DNA of 64,000 bases, from NCBI GenBank assembly GCA_036677375.1, contig JAVBWO010000005.1:1-64000 (forward strand). Reading direction: 5' to 3'. Each line of letters starts with the position of its first letter. Positions within the stretch are counted from its first letter, which is position 1. The position numbers and the translations under genes were made by a program. This document shows, piece after piece, positions 44,977 through 53,437 of the stretch. The notes beneath the pieces are model-generated. The model was not told the origin of the DNA. It saw only the letters and a list, made by a program, of their open reading frames with translations, and ran no database searches. Source of the stretch: JAVBWO01 sp036677375. Lineage in GTDB: Bacteria; Bacillota; Dehalobacteriia; UBA4068; UBA4997.

Positions 44977-45072
44977 CTTTATTAATTGATAGCTAATTTT
45001 AGGTATATTCGATAGAAAATCCTTATTTCCTGCCCTCTCAACAGGATATGCCTTATTATTCCGAAAAAACAG

Positions 45073-45663
45073 CTAATCATTCAGCTGGGTTTTTAATTCC
45101 GCCACCGCCTCCTGAAATACGGCAGTAAAGTGCTCCAGCATGTCGGGAGTCCGGCCTACCGGCATCAGCATAGGCGCCCCTACGATCAGGCAAGGACGGG
45201 GCCGCCGCCAAAAACAAAAAAAGTTGCCGCTATGTTGAACTGCCAGAGGAATCACCGATACCTGGCTTTTATGTGCAATTAAGGTCACGCCTTTTTTGAA
45301 TGGATGCAATTCGCTGGTCAGATTGCGGTGCCCTTCAGGAAAAATGCCCACAAGTTCGTTTTCTCTCAAAATGCTCACTGCTTTTTTTAAAGCGGCAATA
45401 TCATTCTCCCCCCGGGAAACTGAAAAGGCTCCGGCTAGTCCAAATACTTTTTTAATAAATTTATTTTCAAAAAATTCCGATTTGGCCATAAAGCGGATCT
45501 GCCGTTTGGTGGCGCAAGCCAACAAGATCGGATCCATGTTGCTGATATGGTTCGAGATGAGGATGGCCGCTCCTTCCCGGGGAATATGTTCCAAACCGAA
45601 AAACCGGCAACCCGTCAGTCTGGCCCAAAAAGTAACCAAAGCCCGTACAATATGATATATCAT
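45073..45663 (-). CDS. plsC: 1-acyl-sn-glycerol-3-phosphate acyltransferase
   Basis: PlsC adds the second acyl chain in phosphatidic acid synthesis. The 196-residue protein has the NHxxxxD block as NHISNMD (about 38-44), the second block of the family, the glycerolipid-binding FPEGHRN block (about 108-114), and one N-terminal hydrophobic segment. GGAG stands seven bases before the ATG. It lies between cmk and ispH-rpsA, the usual clostridial order. Confidence 0.93.
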   Translation of the reverse strand: MIYHIVRALVTFWARLTGCRFFGLEHIPREGAAILISNHISNMDPILLACATKRQIRFMAKSEFFENKFIKKVFGLAGAFSVSRGENDIAALKKAVSILRENELVGIFPEGHRNLTSELHPFKKGVTLIAHKSQVSVIPLAVQHSGNFFCFWRRPRPCLIVGAPMLMPVGRTPDMLEHFTAVFQEAVAELKTQLND

Positions 45664-45857
45664 AAAAAAACTCCTCAGCTATGATTCAGGATAATCGCTA
45701 TCAAGGGGCCGAATGCGTCTTCAGCCCAACCCGCGATATTTTCCGGTACTGACGCGCCTTTGCAATCAGGCACTCATGACTTAGACGGTTATTTTTTCAT
45801 CCGCCTGGCAGATTTCCTGCCGCAAGAGGTGGAAAGCGGCTTTTTCAGAGTGTGTTT

Positions 45858-46523
45858 TTATGCTCCCGCCAGTTCCAGAACCCGTGCGATGACCTGGGGA
45901 ATATCCAGATGGGTAGTGTCGACTAATACGGCGTCCTCCGCCTGCAAGAGCGGCGAATGAGCGCGGGTGCTATCCCGCAGATCCCGCTCTATGATCTCTT
46001 GCTTCACCTGAGCAATATGAGCCACAATACCTTTGGATTGCAATTCCAGACAGCGCCGTTTGGCTCTCTCTCCGGCATCCGCCGTAAGAAAGATCTTGCA
46101 ATCGGCATGGGGCAGCACCTTAGTACCAATATCCCTGCCGTCCATCACCACATGCCCGCCAGCCGCCATGCGCTGCTGCTGTGCCACTAGATACTGTCTG
46201 ACGCCGGGTACGGCGGAAACGGGAGAAGATGCCGCGGAAACCTCCGGCGTGCGGATGACCTGCGAAATATCTTCGCCGTTAAAAAAAACCTTATACCCTT
46301 CCGGAGAGGATTCCAGGGCAACAATCCCGTCTTTAGCAAGAGCTGTCAGGGCCTCTGCGTCATCTAAGGCAATGCCACGCTGCAAAGCGGCCCAGGCGAC
46401 GGCCCGGTACATGGCGCCGGTGTCAATGTATAAATATCCCAATTCTTTGGCTACCGCTTTGGCGATGGTACTTTTTCCCGCTCCCGCAGGTCCGTCAATG
46501 GCGATGATTGATTTTGGAACCAT
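45858..46523 (-). CDS. cmk: cytidylate kinase
   Basis: Cmk phosphorylates CMP and dCMP. The 221-residue protein has the P-loop IDGPAGAGKSTIAK near the N-terminus, YIDTGAMYRAVAW (CMP binding), DGRDIGTKVLP (about 130) and the lid region RCLELQSKG. AGAGGTG precedes the ATG. Unusually its first 73 bases overlap the end of the TrpF-like gene in another frame. It starts the cmk-plsC-ispH chain. Confidence 0.95.
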   Translation of the reverse strand: MVPKSIIAIDGPAGAGKSTIAKAVAKELGYLYIDTGAMYRAVAWAALQRGIALDDAEALTALAKDGIVALESSPEGYKVFFNGEDISQVIRTPEVSAASSPVSAVPGVRQYLVAQQQRMAAGGHVVMDGRDIGTKVLPHADCKIFLTADAGERAKRRCLELQSKGIVAHIAQVKQEIIERDLRDSTRAHSPLLQAEDAVLVDTTHLDIPQVIARVLELAGA

Positions 46524-47017
46524 GTCAGCACCTCTTCACAATTTTTTCCCTTCCGATCCAGCATGATGCCATAAGGCTTACAGCAAAGAAAGGTCTGCCG
46601 CCACTGGGAAAGCGTAAGATCCCCGGCAAGCAGCAGGGACTCATCGCCTGCCCGGGAAATCATGCCCTGACGGTAAGAGGTGGCGGAACGGATCAGTACG
46701 TCGCCCGCCGTCTCATTTTCACTTTCAAAAAAAATACGCTGCCCTTCACTGCGCACTGCTCCGGCAGGCGTATCCACGAAATGCAAAATATCCAAGGCAC
46801 AGAAAGTAGCAAGCTCAAACACATGAAAAAGAGGTTCCCCGCGAAAGATGCCGACCCGCAGGATGTCCTGGGGCAGCCCTAAAAAAAGTTCCCGGGCAGC
46901 CTCAGCCTGCAAGGCGCCTTTTCGATAAGATAAAGCAACGCCAATGGCAGAAACCTTCCGGGAGGCGGCCCACACCGCGTCTTCTTGATTCAGGATTCCG
47001 GCAACATATAAGAACAT
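46451..47017 (-). CDS. TrpF-like (beta/alpha)8 protein, catalytic residues replaced
   Basis: A 188-residue protein whose layout follows phosphoribosylanthranilate isomerase: VAGILNQEDAVWAA for the usual ICGI-x-EDA, then AIGVALSYRKG for ALGFVFxxxSPR, ILRVGIF for VGVF, and LLLAGDLT and KPYGIMLDRKGKN for LAGGL and PxGVDVSSGVE. The catalytic cysteine position is Ala6, QLHG is replaced by HFVD, and the Asp-containing DSGGTG element is missing. It is likely not an active TrpF. I start at ATG 47015-47017 after GGGAGC. The 3' end overlaps cmk by 73 bases. No other trp gene is nearby. Confidence 0.6.
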   Translation of the reverse strand: MFLYVAGILNQEDAVWAASRKVSAIGVALSYRKGALQAEAARELFLGLPQDILRVGIFRGEPLFHVFELATFCALDILHFVDTPAGAVRSEGQRIFFESENETAGDVLIRSATSYRQGMISRAGDESLLLAGDLTLSQWRQTFLCCKPYGIMLDRKGKNCEEVLTWFQNQSSPLTDLREREKVPSPKR

Positions 47018-47064
47018 TCTCCCGCTCCCTCGTTCTTTGATTTCCGTCAGGCGTAAAAACGCGT

Positions 47065-47481
47065 TTAACCGTTGACGGCGCGGTGCGCCAAACCAATACC
47101 CACTTCGTTTAAATGCAAAAGGCCGATGCCAAAAAGAATGCATACGCTGATATGATCGCCCTGGCGGGCAATGCCCACCTTGCCGCCCACGTTTAGGCCT
47201 AAGGATTTGGCGATAAGTTGTGACAGAGCCTCGTGAGTCGCTCCTGCGATAGCGCCTTCTTCCGGGTGTGTGCCATGAATGACCCCTTCCCGTTTGGCAG
47301 CCACCACCGCCCGCTCAATGACTTTAGGGATGCAGGATATGCTGTCGCCACCGTAATCCACCGCCGCCGCCGCGATGCCTTGAACACTCAGGACAGCTTT
47401 TACTTCTCTTTCCTCCTCGCGGCTTTCCGTTAAGGCCATTTTTATGGCAGCCGTTGCCACCTTCTTGCTGATATTCTCCAT
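47065..47481 (-). CDS. HutP-family protein
   Basis: A 138-residue protein resembling HutP, the Bacillus RNA-binding antiterminator of histidine use that needs L-histidine and Mg2+. The N-terminus AIKMALTESREEEREVK and the central VIERAVVAAKREGVI match the family. The two histidines that hold the metal in HutP (ESHALYH) read EGAIAGATH here, so they are lost. No hut gene is near. Clostridial genomes often carry such divergent HutP-like genes of unknown task. It lies 47 bases before the TrpF-like gene. Confidence 0.7.
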   Translation of the reverse strand: MENISKKVATAAIKMALTESREEEREVKAVLSVQGIAAAAVDYGGDSISCIPKVIERAVVAAKREGVIHGTHPEEGAIAGATHEALSQLIAKSLGLNVGGKVGIARQGDHISVCILFGIGLLHLNEVGIGLAHRAVNG

Positions 47482-47570
47482 TGCCGTACCCCCATCCTGC
47501 CATTCTGCCGCAAGCCATGCGTCAATTTTCCGATATTTAGTTTATTATACCCCACTTTCCGGGATTTTGT

Positions 47571-48035
47571 CTACTTGAAAGTGACTGTACCCACCGTGCT
47601 TTTGCCACCGTGCACCGTGATCTCGCGGTTCAGGCTCTGTAGGCGGATATTGGAAGAAGCGCTGACCAGATGAAAGGTTAAGGTACGGCTGTAAGCGGAA
47701 GCGTCGATCTCCACTACGTCCCCGGGATATACCCGCAAGACCACCTTAGCGGTTTCAAAAGCCAGGGTTTCCTGACCATTGACCAGAACCACAGCTTGGG
47801 ACAAGGACTGCACGCCTGTTACTTCCAGTGTCAAAGTACCGAATAATTGGCTTTCGTCCCGGCCCGCCGGCAAGACCGGCTGATAACTTTCTCCGGTGGG
47901 GGAACCCCTCTCGCCGGTGCCAATAAGATCGAACTGCAACGCCACCACCAAGGCCAAAATCAAAAAGACGCTCCAGGTCACCGTCTTTTCCCCTTGCCGC
48001 CAGCGGCGCCGCCATTTATCTTCTTGCCAAGACAT
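47571..48035 (-). CDS. single-pass membrane protein, unknown function
   Basis: A 154-residue protein with a very basic N-terminus (KWRRRWRQ), one membrane helix (about 20-38) and an exported beta-rich domain (about 60-154). I do not recognise a family. The exported part has repeating hydrophobic strands such as GTLTLEVTGVQSLSQAVVLV and KVVLRVYPGDVVEID, as in small carbohydrate- or wall-associated domains. CAGGGGG stands 8-10 bases before the ATG. It probably begins a unit with the HutP-like, TrpF-like and cmk genes. Confidence 0.65.
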   Translation of the reverse strand: MSWQEDKWRRRWRQGEKTVTWSVFLILALVVALQFDLIGTGERGSPTGESYQPVLPAGRDESQLFGTLTLEVTGVQSLSQAVVLVNGQETLAFETAKVVLRVYPGDVVEIDASAYSRTLTFHLVSASSNIRLQSLNREITVHGGKSTVGTVTFK

Positions 48036-48101
48036 AATATTACCCCCTGCTTTTAACGTTTTTTCTTATGTTCCAAGCGATTCCGGTTGAACGCTGTTTT
48101 C

Positions 48102-48203
48102 TTACCGGATATACCCTTTGGCCCGGGAATACCGGTAGGCATTTCCGGATCTAACGGTGTGGGGCGGCTTAAAATAACGCGGAAAACGGTTTTTAGTGGT
48201 CAT
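48102..48203 (-). CDS. possible 33-residue basic small protein
   Basis: An open frame of 33 codons (MTTKNRFPRYFKPPHTV...) with nine Lys or Arg residues and codon use like the neighbouring genes. AGGA lies about ten bases upstream. Its ATG overlaps the end of a 48-codon frame by 11 bases. It lies 67 bases before the 47571 gene. It may be a real small protein; no family is recognised. Confidence 0.35.
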   Translation of the reverse strand: MTTKNRFPRYFKPPHTVRSGNAYRYSRAKGYIR

Positions 48204-48339
48204 ATGACATATTCCTAGATTTGCCGGCTTGAATGATTTTCTGTTTTTGTTCGATTGTTCTTATCAAATTTGTATATTTATAGTTGATGCCGACATGCTC
48301 CCAGGTTCTCTTAGTTTGTCCGTTAAGAAGGTATTTCAT
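48193..48339 (-). CDS. possible 48-residue small protein or gene remnant
   Basis: The frame MKYLLNGQTKRTWEHVGINY... ends at TAA at 48193-48195 and could extend 27 further codons upstream without a stop (…WFFVVGNLTSNRSTTTFIG). Its composition is protein-like but more A+T rich than its neighbours, and the ribosome site is poor (AGGA touching the ATG). It may be a remnant of a mobile or transferred gene. No family is recognised. Confidence 0.25.
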   Translation of the reverse strand: MKYLLNGQTKRTWEHVGINYKYTNLIRTIEQKQKIIQAGKSRNMSYDH

Positions 48340-48496
48340 TCCTATAAAAGTGGTTGTGCTGCGATTACTTGTCAGATTACCAACAACGAAGAACCATAAG
48401 GGAAAATGCTTTCGACATTACCGTTTTGCCAAAACTGTCTGCTTAAAAAACATCTAATACTTTTAACCGCGCGGCTTGCCCTATGTCCACCGGCAT
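48340..48496. other. remaining spacer upstream of the 48-kb small frames
   Basis: No gene is supported apart from the possible upstream extension of the 48-codon frame. No consensus promoter was found on the minus strand. Confidence 0.35.
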
Positions 48497-48529
48497 AAAA
48501 AAACAGCGCCGGTGTCACCCGGCGCTGTG
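48497..48529 (-). terminator. rho-independent terminator after the flavoprotein gene
   Basis: On the minus strand CAGCGCCGG and CCGGCGCTG pair over nine bases around a short loop and are followed by TTTTTTT. It lies about 170 bases past the flavoprotein stop. Confidence 0.85.
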
Positions 48530-48700
48530 ATACAAACTCTCATTTTATGGGGTCTTGCATCAAAAAAACTACTGTTTACGAGGTCTTTTATTTCATTATG
48601 GTGCGATCAGAGAAAGTGGTCTTGTTGCGATCTTTTGACTTTGCTCCTTACACCATTGGAATTTGCGAGAAGAAAAATCTGTGCTTATTTTCTTGTTTTC

Positions 48701-49975
48701 TTACAGTTTTTCTTCCTCCGCAACCGCTGCGGCGGCGGAAACACCAGCCGCATAACCGGAAGAAAAGGCTGCCTGCAAATTATATCCTCCGGTAAAGCCG
48801 TCTACATCCAGTACCTCCCCGGCAAAGTACAAACCGGATACCAGCTTCGATTCCATAGTTTTGGGATTGACCTCCCGCACACTGACGCCTCCCGCCGTGA
48901 CGATGGCTTCCGCCAAGGGACGCGGGCCTGTCACCGTCACAGGGAACTGCTGCAACAGCTCCAAAAACCTGCCGCGTTCCTCGCGGCTGATCTGATGCAC
49001 CGGTTTAGCCGGTGCAATGCCGGAGCGGGCAACGATAATCGGAATAAGGGATTTTGGCAGCAGATCGCCCAGGGCGTTCTGAAACTGTTTCCGGCTGTAT
49101 TTGGCAAAATCCCGCAGCAAACGGGCATCCAGCTGGCAAGCGTCCAAAGCGGGCTTTAAGTTGATCTTTACCGTCAAAGGCTTTTGGGGATGCTTTTCCC
49201 ACCAGGCACAAGCCGCTTTGCTCAAAGACAAAATCACCGGGCCGGATAAACCGAAATGGGTAAAAAGCATCTCGCCGAAATCCTGATCCAAAAGCTTGTC
49301 CCCCGCCCAAAGGGTTACGGCTGTGTTTTTCAGAGCCAGACCGGACACCTCCGGAAGCCAGGGCTCCGGGCTCACCAGGGGCACCAAGGAAGGCTTTAAG
49401 GGCACGATGGTATGTCCCGCCTTTTTTGCCACAGTATAGCCGCTGCCGTCCGAGCCGGTGGCGGGATACGAAGCTCCACCGGTGGCCAGAATCACCTTGT
49501 CGGCAGCAAAATGATCGCCGCCTGCCGCCGCGCCGCGGACAATGCCGTCTTCCAGCAAAATGGTATCGACGGATTTCCCCAAATATACCTCCACCTTCAA
49601 ACGGTGCATTTCCCGGTTTAAGGCCGCCACCACGTCTCCTGCACGGTCGGATTCCGGAAAGACCCTGCCGCCCCGCTCCACTTTGAGGGGAACGTCCAGT
49701 TCTTCAAAAAAGGTCATTACCGCTTCGTTAGAAAAACGGTTCAAAGCGCCGTAAAGAAACTGCCCGTTGCCGGGCAGATTGGCAATGATCTGCGGGATCC
49801 CGGCCACATTGGTCACGTTGCAGCGGCCTTTGCCGGTGATCTTCAATTTACGCCCCGTCTTGTCATTCTTTTCCAGGAGCGTTACTTTGGCGCCGTGCCT
49901 GGCGGCGGCAATAGCAGCCATCATCCCGGCGGCTCCGCCGCCGCAAACAAGGATATTCCCCGGCAATGGGTTCAC
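48701..49975 (-). CDS. NAD(P)/FAD-dependent oxidoreductase (HI0933/YhiN family)
   Basis: A 424-residue flavoprotein with an N-terminal FAD-binding fold (GGGAAGMMAAIAAARHGAKV), the family mark GRKLKITGKGRCNVTN (about 45-60) and a C-terminal FAD element VSGLYFAGEVLDVDGFTGGYNLQAAFSSGY. The function of the family is not settled. GTG at 49973-49975 touches the ribosome site; a TTG three codons later has GAGGTG six bases upstream and may be the real start. It lies in the rluB/spmAB/cmk neighbourhood where this gene is often found in Clostridia. Confidence 0.88.
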   Translation of the reverse strand: MNPLPGNILVCGGGAAGMMAAIAAARHGAKVTLLEKNDKTGRKLKITGKGRCNVTNVAGIPQIIANLPGNGQFLYGALNRFSNEAVMTFFEELDVPLKVERGGRVFPESDRAGDVVAALNREMHRLKVEVYLGKSVDTILLEDGIVRGAAAGGDHFAADKVILATGGASYPATGSDGSGYTVAKKAGHTIVPLKPSLVPLVSPEPWLPEVSGLALKNTAVTLWAGDKLLDQDFGEMLFTHFGLSGPVILSLSKAACAWWEKHPQKPLTVKINLKPALDACQLDARLLRDFAKYSRKQFQNALGDLLPKSLIPIIVARSGIAPAKPVHQISREERGRFLELLQQFPVTVTGPRPLAEAIVTAGGVSVREVNPKTMESKLVSGLYFAGEVLDVDGFTGGYNLQAAFSSGYAAGVSAAAAVAEEEKL

Positions 49976-50058
49976 CTCTTCTGTTTTTTCTATCAGTATT
50001 TTTCTCTTTTATGACTATAAAAGTTTGTCATGGCCCAGAGGTTATGTGATACCGTTTT

Positions 50059-50820
50059 CTAATCTTTTATCACCACATGGTTGTCCAGCTGGCCGATGCC
50101 TTCGATGATCACGGATACCTGGTCACCTTCCTGCAAAGGCCCCACACCGGAGGGAGTCCCGGTGAGGATGACGTCGCCCGGCAAAAGGGTCATGACCTGG
50201 CTCAGATAAGAGACCAAATCAGGCACGGAGAAAATCAAGTTGGCGGTGGAAGAATGCTGTTTTCGCTGGCCGTTGACAAAAGTTTCGATGGTTAAGTTGC
50301 CCGGTTCCGCATCAGTAACGACCCAAGGACCCAGAGGCAAAAAGCTGTCAAAGCTCTTACTGATGGTCCACTGGCCGTTTTTGGGCTGCAAGTCCCGGGC
50401 GGTCACATCATTGCCGCAGGTATAGCCAAAAATATATGCGGCGGCATCCTCCGGCTCCACATCTTTGGCCGTCTTGCCGATGACCACTGCCAGCTCACCC
50501 TCGTAATCCACCTGCTGGCTCATTTCGGCGGGATACTGGATGGGTGCATTGAAACCGATCACCGCCGTGGAAGGCTTCATGAAAACCACGGGGCGCTCCG
50601 GAATCGGCTGTTTAAATTCCCGGGCATGATCCCGATAATTCAACCCCAAACATAGAATCTTCGTGGGCTGACAGGGGGCCAAAAGCTCCGCTTCCGTCAA
50701 AGAAACACTCTTGCCGGTGCTTTGGAAGTTGGGGAAATCTCCTTTTAAAACGGTAATTTCCTGTTTGTGTACTTCACCGTAATAAACCTGATCTTCCCAT
50801 TGAAACCGTACCAAATACAT
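50059..50820 (-). CDS. fumarylacetoacetate hydrolase-family protein
   Basis: The 253-residue protein belongs to the FAH superfamily of metal-dependent C-C hydrolases, decarboxylases and isomerases. It has CLGLNYRDHAREF, FMKPSTAVIG, the metal ligands in VDYEGELAVVIGK, then FGYTCGNDVTARDLQ and the C-terminal GTPSGVGPLQEGD loop. Its substrate is uncertain; many such genes act on oxaloacetate or acylpyruvates. The ATG follows AGAAGGAGGAAATGTC. It lies 59 bases after cobO and may be co-transcribed. Confidence 0.88.
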   Translation of the reverse strand: MYLVRFQWEDQVYYGEVHKQEITVLKGDFPNFQSTGKSVSLTEAELLAPCQPTKILCLGLNYRDHAREFKQPIPERPVVFMKPSTAVIGFNAPIQYPAEMSQQVDYEGELAVVIGKTAKDVEPEDAAAYIFGYTCGNDVTARDLQPKNGQWTISKSFDSFLPLGPWVVTDAEPGNLTIETFVNGQRKQHSSTANLIFSVPDLVSYLSQVMTLLPGDVILTGTPSGVGPLQEGDQVSVIIEGIGQLDNHVVIKD

Positions 50821-50879
50821 GACATTTCCTCCTTCTTCTCGCTTTAGCGTCTCCTGCCAGACGCTTTTTGTATTATGTA

Positions 50880-51413
50880 CTAAAATTCAATTCCTTGCCG
50901 CGCGTTAATGCCCGCTTGGTAAGGATGCTTGATTTCTTTCATTTCCGTGACCAAATCCGCTACGGCTAAAATGGCGTCAGGCGCATTGCGTCCGGTGAGC
51001 ACCACCTCGGTATAGGGCGGTTTCTTCTTCAGAAGTTCCAGGACTTGCGGTACGCTGATCAGCTCAAAATAAAGGGCGTTGCTGATCTCGTCTAAGACCA
51101 CCATATCGTAATCACCCTCTGAAAAAGCGGCGGCCGCCATTGCCATGGCATCCTCAGCTGCCGCCAGATCTTCCGGGGAAGCCGCGCCTTTTTTGACCCA
51201 TTTGCCGCTGCCGCAGCTGACAAATTCCACTTCGGGCCGCAAACGGGCAAAAGCAAGCTCCTCGCCGTAACCGCCCGCGGCCTTCATGAACTGAATGATT
51301 TTTACGCGCATGCCACGGCCGGCCGCCCGCAACGCCTGTCCGAAAGCGGCGGTGCTTTTTCCTTTGCCGTTCCCGGTATATACCTGGATCAACCCTTGCG
51401 ATAATCTTGCCAT
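50880..51413 (-). CDS. cobO: cob(I)alamin adenosyltransferase, CobO/BtuR type
   Basis: The enzyme transfers the adenosyl group of ATP to reduced cobalamin. The 177-residue protein has the P-loop VYTGNGKGKSTAA at the N-terminus, VKIIQFMKA, MVVLDEISNALYF (about 108) and ILAVADLVTEMKEIKHPYQAG at the C-terminus. AGGAGGAA precedes the ATG. No other cobalamin gene is in the window; the form belongs to the CobA/CobO fold rather than PduO. It supports a B12-using anaerobe. Confidence 0.93.
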   Translation of the reverse strand: MARLSQGLIQVYTGNGKGKSTAAFGQALRAAGRGMRVKIIQFMKAAGGYGEELAFARLRPEVEFVSCGSGKWVKKGAASPEDLAAAEDAMAMAAAAFSEGDYDMVVLDEISNALYFELISVPQVLELLKKKPPYTEVVLTGRNAPDAILAVADLVTEMKEIKHPYQAGINARQGIEF

Positions 51414-51428
51414 AAGTGTTCCTCCTAA

Positions 51429-51487
51429 TTGCCTAAGCCTATTGTCTAAGTCTATTGTCTACCGTCTTTCTTTGTCTGTTGCCTATT
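51429..51487. repeat. short tandem repeat in the rluB-cobO spacer
   Basis: TTGCCTAAGCCTA, TTGTCTAAGTCTA and partial TTGTCTA units follow each other at 13-base spacing, with a further TTGCCTA near the rluB stop. It is one of several degenerate short-period tracts between genes in this window. Confidence 0.65.
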
Positions 51488-52268
51488 GCGGCCTAAGCGG
51501 CTGAAAAATCTGCTTTTCACCGTTTTGGGGCTGCATCGCTTCCTGGGGCAGCAGGCCGGCTATACGTTTTAACTGCAATACTTCGTCTCCGGTCAGCTTG
51601 CGGTATTCGCCGGGCTTTAGTCCGTCAAGCGTTAAGCCGGCAAAGGCACGCCGGGAAAGCCAGACCACAGAAAGCCCCACCGCCGCCAGCATCCGTCTGA
51701 CCTGGCGGTTGCGGCCTTCATGGATCGAAAGCTCCAATACGGTCTGTTTGGCATCCTGCCGCACTACCCGGCATTTTGCCGGAGCGGTCATCCCGTCTTC
51801 CAAGGCTACGCCCCGCCGCAGCTTGTCCAATTGCTGGGGCGCTACTTCTCCCGGCACTGCCGCATGATAACATTTTGGCACGTGATAACGGGGGTGCAAA
51901 AGCGCATTGGTCAATTGGCCGTCATTGGTCAAGATCAGCAGGCCGGAAGTGGCATAATCCAACCGGCCCACCGGATAAAGCCGTTCTCCCTTGGGCAGAA
52001 GATCCATGACGGTGCGCCGCCCTCGGGGATCTTCCACACTGGTGATATAACCCGCCGGCTTGAAAAGGAGAATATACTGCGGCTTCCCCTGGCGCGTCAG
52101 GGCAACGCCGTCCACTTTGATCTCGTCTTTTGCGGCTTCCGCCTTGCTGCCCAGATCTGTGACGACTTTACCGTTAACGGCAACCCGGCCCGCGATGATC
52201 AGTTCTTCCGCCTTACGGCGGGAGGTAACGCCCGACGCCGCGATGATCTTATGCAATCGTTCTTCCAT
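51483..52268 (-). CDS. rluB: 23S rRNA pseudouridine synthase, RluB type
   Basis: The 261-residue protein is an RsuA/RluB-family pseudouridine synthase: an N-terminal S4 RNA-binding domain (RLHKIIAASGVTSRRKAEELI), the catalytic block GRLDYATSGLLILTNDG with the essential Asp near residue 100, and RQVRRMLAAVGLSVVWLSR near the end of the domain. RluB acts on U2605 of 23S rRNA; assignment to RluB rather than a close relative is by gene order (next to spmB). AGGAGGATGGATTC precedes the ATG. Confidence 0.93.
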   Translation of the reverse strand: MEERLHKIIAASGVTSRRKAEELIIAGRVAVNGKVVTDLGSKAEAAKDEIKVDGVALTRQGKPQYILLFKPAGYITSVEDPRGRRTVMDLLPKGERLYPVGRLDYATSGLLILTNDGQLTNALLHPRYHVPKCYHAAVPGEVAPQQLDKLRRGVALEDGMTAPAKCRVVRQDAKQTVLELSIHEGRNRQVRRMLAAVGLSVVWLSRRAFAGLTLDGLKPGEYRKLTGDEVLQLKRIAGLLPQEAMQPQNGEKQIFQPLRPQ

Positions 52269-52328
52269 GAATCCATCCTCCTAGATTTCTTCTATTATAG
52301 CAGTTATGAGACGGCGTATTCAAGGAAT

Positions 52329-52859
52329 TCAAGAAAAAAACAACCGGCAGAGACAGGCCGCGGCAATAAAGCTGACGGTATCGGCCAAAAGCCCCGCCGC
52401 CAGGGCATGGCGGTATCGTTTAAGTCCCACGGAGCCGAAATAGACCGTCAGAATATAAAAAGTGGTGTCGGTGCTGCCCTGCATCACGGAAGCCAAGCGG
52501 CCAATAAAAGAATCGGGGCCGTAGGTGTTGATGAGATCAGCCGAAATGCCCAAAGCGCCGCTGCCGGAAAGAGGCCGCATCAACGCCAAGGGCACCACCT
52601 CCGCCGGGATACCCAGAAAGCTGGTCACCGGAGAAAGAAACGCAGCCAGACCCTGTAGGGCGCCGCTGGCACGGAAAATATTGATCACTACCAGCATGGC
52701 CACCAGATAGGGCAGGATGCGAACAGCTAATTTCAAACCTTCCCCGGCGCCCCGAACAAAAGTCTCATAAACAGGCACCCCTTTACACCAGGCATAAAAG
52801 GGGATCAAAAACAACAGCAGAGGAATAATATAACGGCTGAAAAGGCTTACAATCTCCAT
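52329..52859 (-). CDS. spmB: spore maturation protein B
   Basis: A 176-residue, very hydrophobic protein with the nucleoside-recognition (Gate) fold. It matches SpmB: a start of MEIVSLFSRYIIPLLLFLIP, GAGEGLKLAVRILPYLVAMLVV and a central GIPAEVVPLALMRPLSGSG. SpmA and SpmB are needed for full dehydration of the spore core, acting in the membrane, but spm genes are also found in a few non-sporulating Firmicutes. The ATG shares one base with the spmA stop (TGATG). Confidence 0.95.
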   Translation of the reverse strand: MEIVSLFSRYIIPLLLFLIPFYAWCKGVPVYETFVRGAGEGLKLAVRILPYLVAMLVVINIFRASGALQGLAAFLSPVTSFLGIPAEVVPLALMRPLSGSGALGISADLINTYGPDSFIGRLASVMQGSTDTTFYILTVYFGSVGLKRYRHALAAGLLADTVSFIAAACLCRLFFS

Positions 52860-53437
52860 CAACGATTCACCCTTTTCAAAAGACGGTGGGTCAGAAGTCC
52901 CGCCACCGTTCCGGACAACGTGGCCAGGATGGTAACCCCCACGATCTCTTCCGGTGCCGCGGAACCCGCGCCGATCCGCAAAGAGATTACCAAAGCCGGT
53001 ATCAAGGTAACGGCGGAGGTATTAAGGACCAAAAAAGTGATCATATCGTCTGAGGCAGTGTCCGAACGGGGATTCAGCTTTTGCAGCTCGGCCATGGCTT
53101 TCAGGCCGAAGGGCGTGGCGGCGTTGCCCAAGCCCATAAGATTGGCACTGATATTCATAATGATAGCTCCCATGGCAGGATGATTAGGCGGCACGGAAGG
53201 GAAAAGACGTTTGGCTAGCGGATGCACCAATCGCGCTAAAAGATTGACCAGACCGCTTTTTTCCGCACAGGCCAGAAGCCCCATCCAAAGCATCATGACC
53301 GCGGCGATTTCAATGATGACGGTGATACTTTGCGCCGCACCTGTCATGGCAGCGCCCGTAACCACTTCGATCCTACCGCTGCCGGCGGCGGCGGCAACCC
53401 CTGTTAAGAGCATCAAAAGCCAGATAAAATTGACCAA
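52859..53437 (-). CDS. spmA: spore maturation protein A
   Basis: A 192-residue partner of SpmB with the same Gate fold: NFIWLLMLLTGV at the start, then RLFPSVPPNHPAMGAIIMNISANLMGLGNAATPFGLKAM, a strong SpmA signature, and TSAVTLIPALVISLRI. The start is a TTG at 53435-53437, seven bases after GGAGG; the longer frame adds 68 unrelated residues. It leads the spmA-spmB-rluB unit that is usual in spore formers. Confidence 0.93.
   Translation of the reverse strand: MVNFIWLLMLLTGVAAAAGSGRIEVVTGAAMTGAAQSITVIIEIAAVMMLWMGLLACAEKSGLVNLLARLVHPLAKRLFPSVPPNHPAMGAIIMNISANLMGLGNAATPFGLKAMAELQKLNPRSDTASDDMITFLVLNTSAVTLIPALVISLRIGAGSAAPEEIVGVTILATLSGTVAGLLTHRLLKRVNR

Noticed and set aside
50842..50870. Hairpin AGCGTC/GACGCT followed by TTTTTG between cobO and the FAH-family gene
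   Set aside because: The T run is on the plus strand, where no gene ends; on the minus strand there is no T run after the stem.
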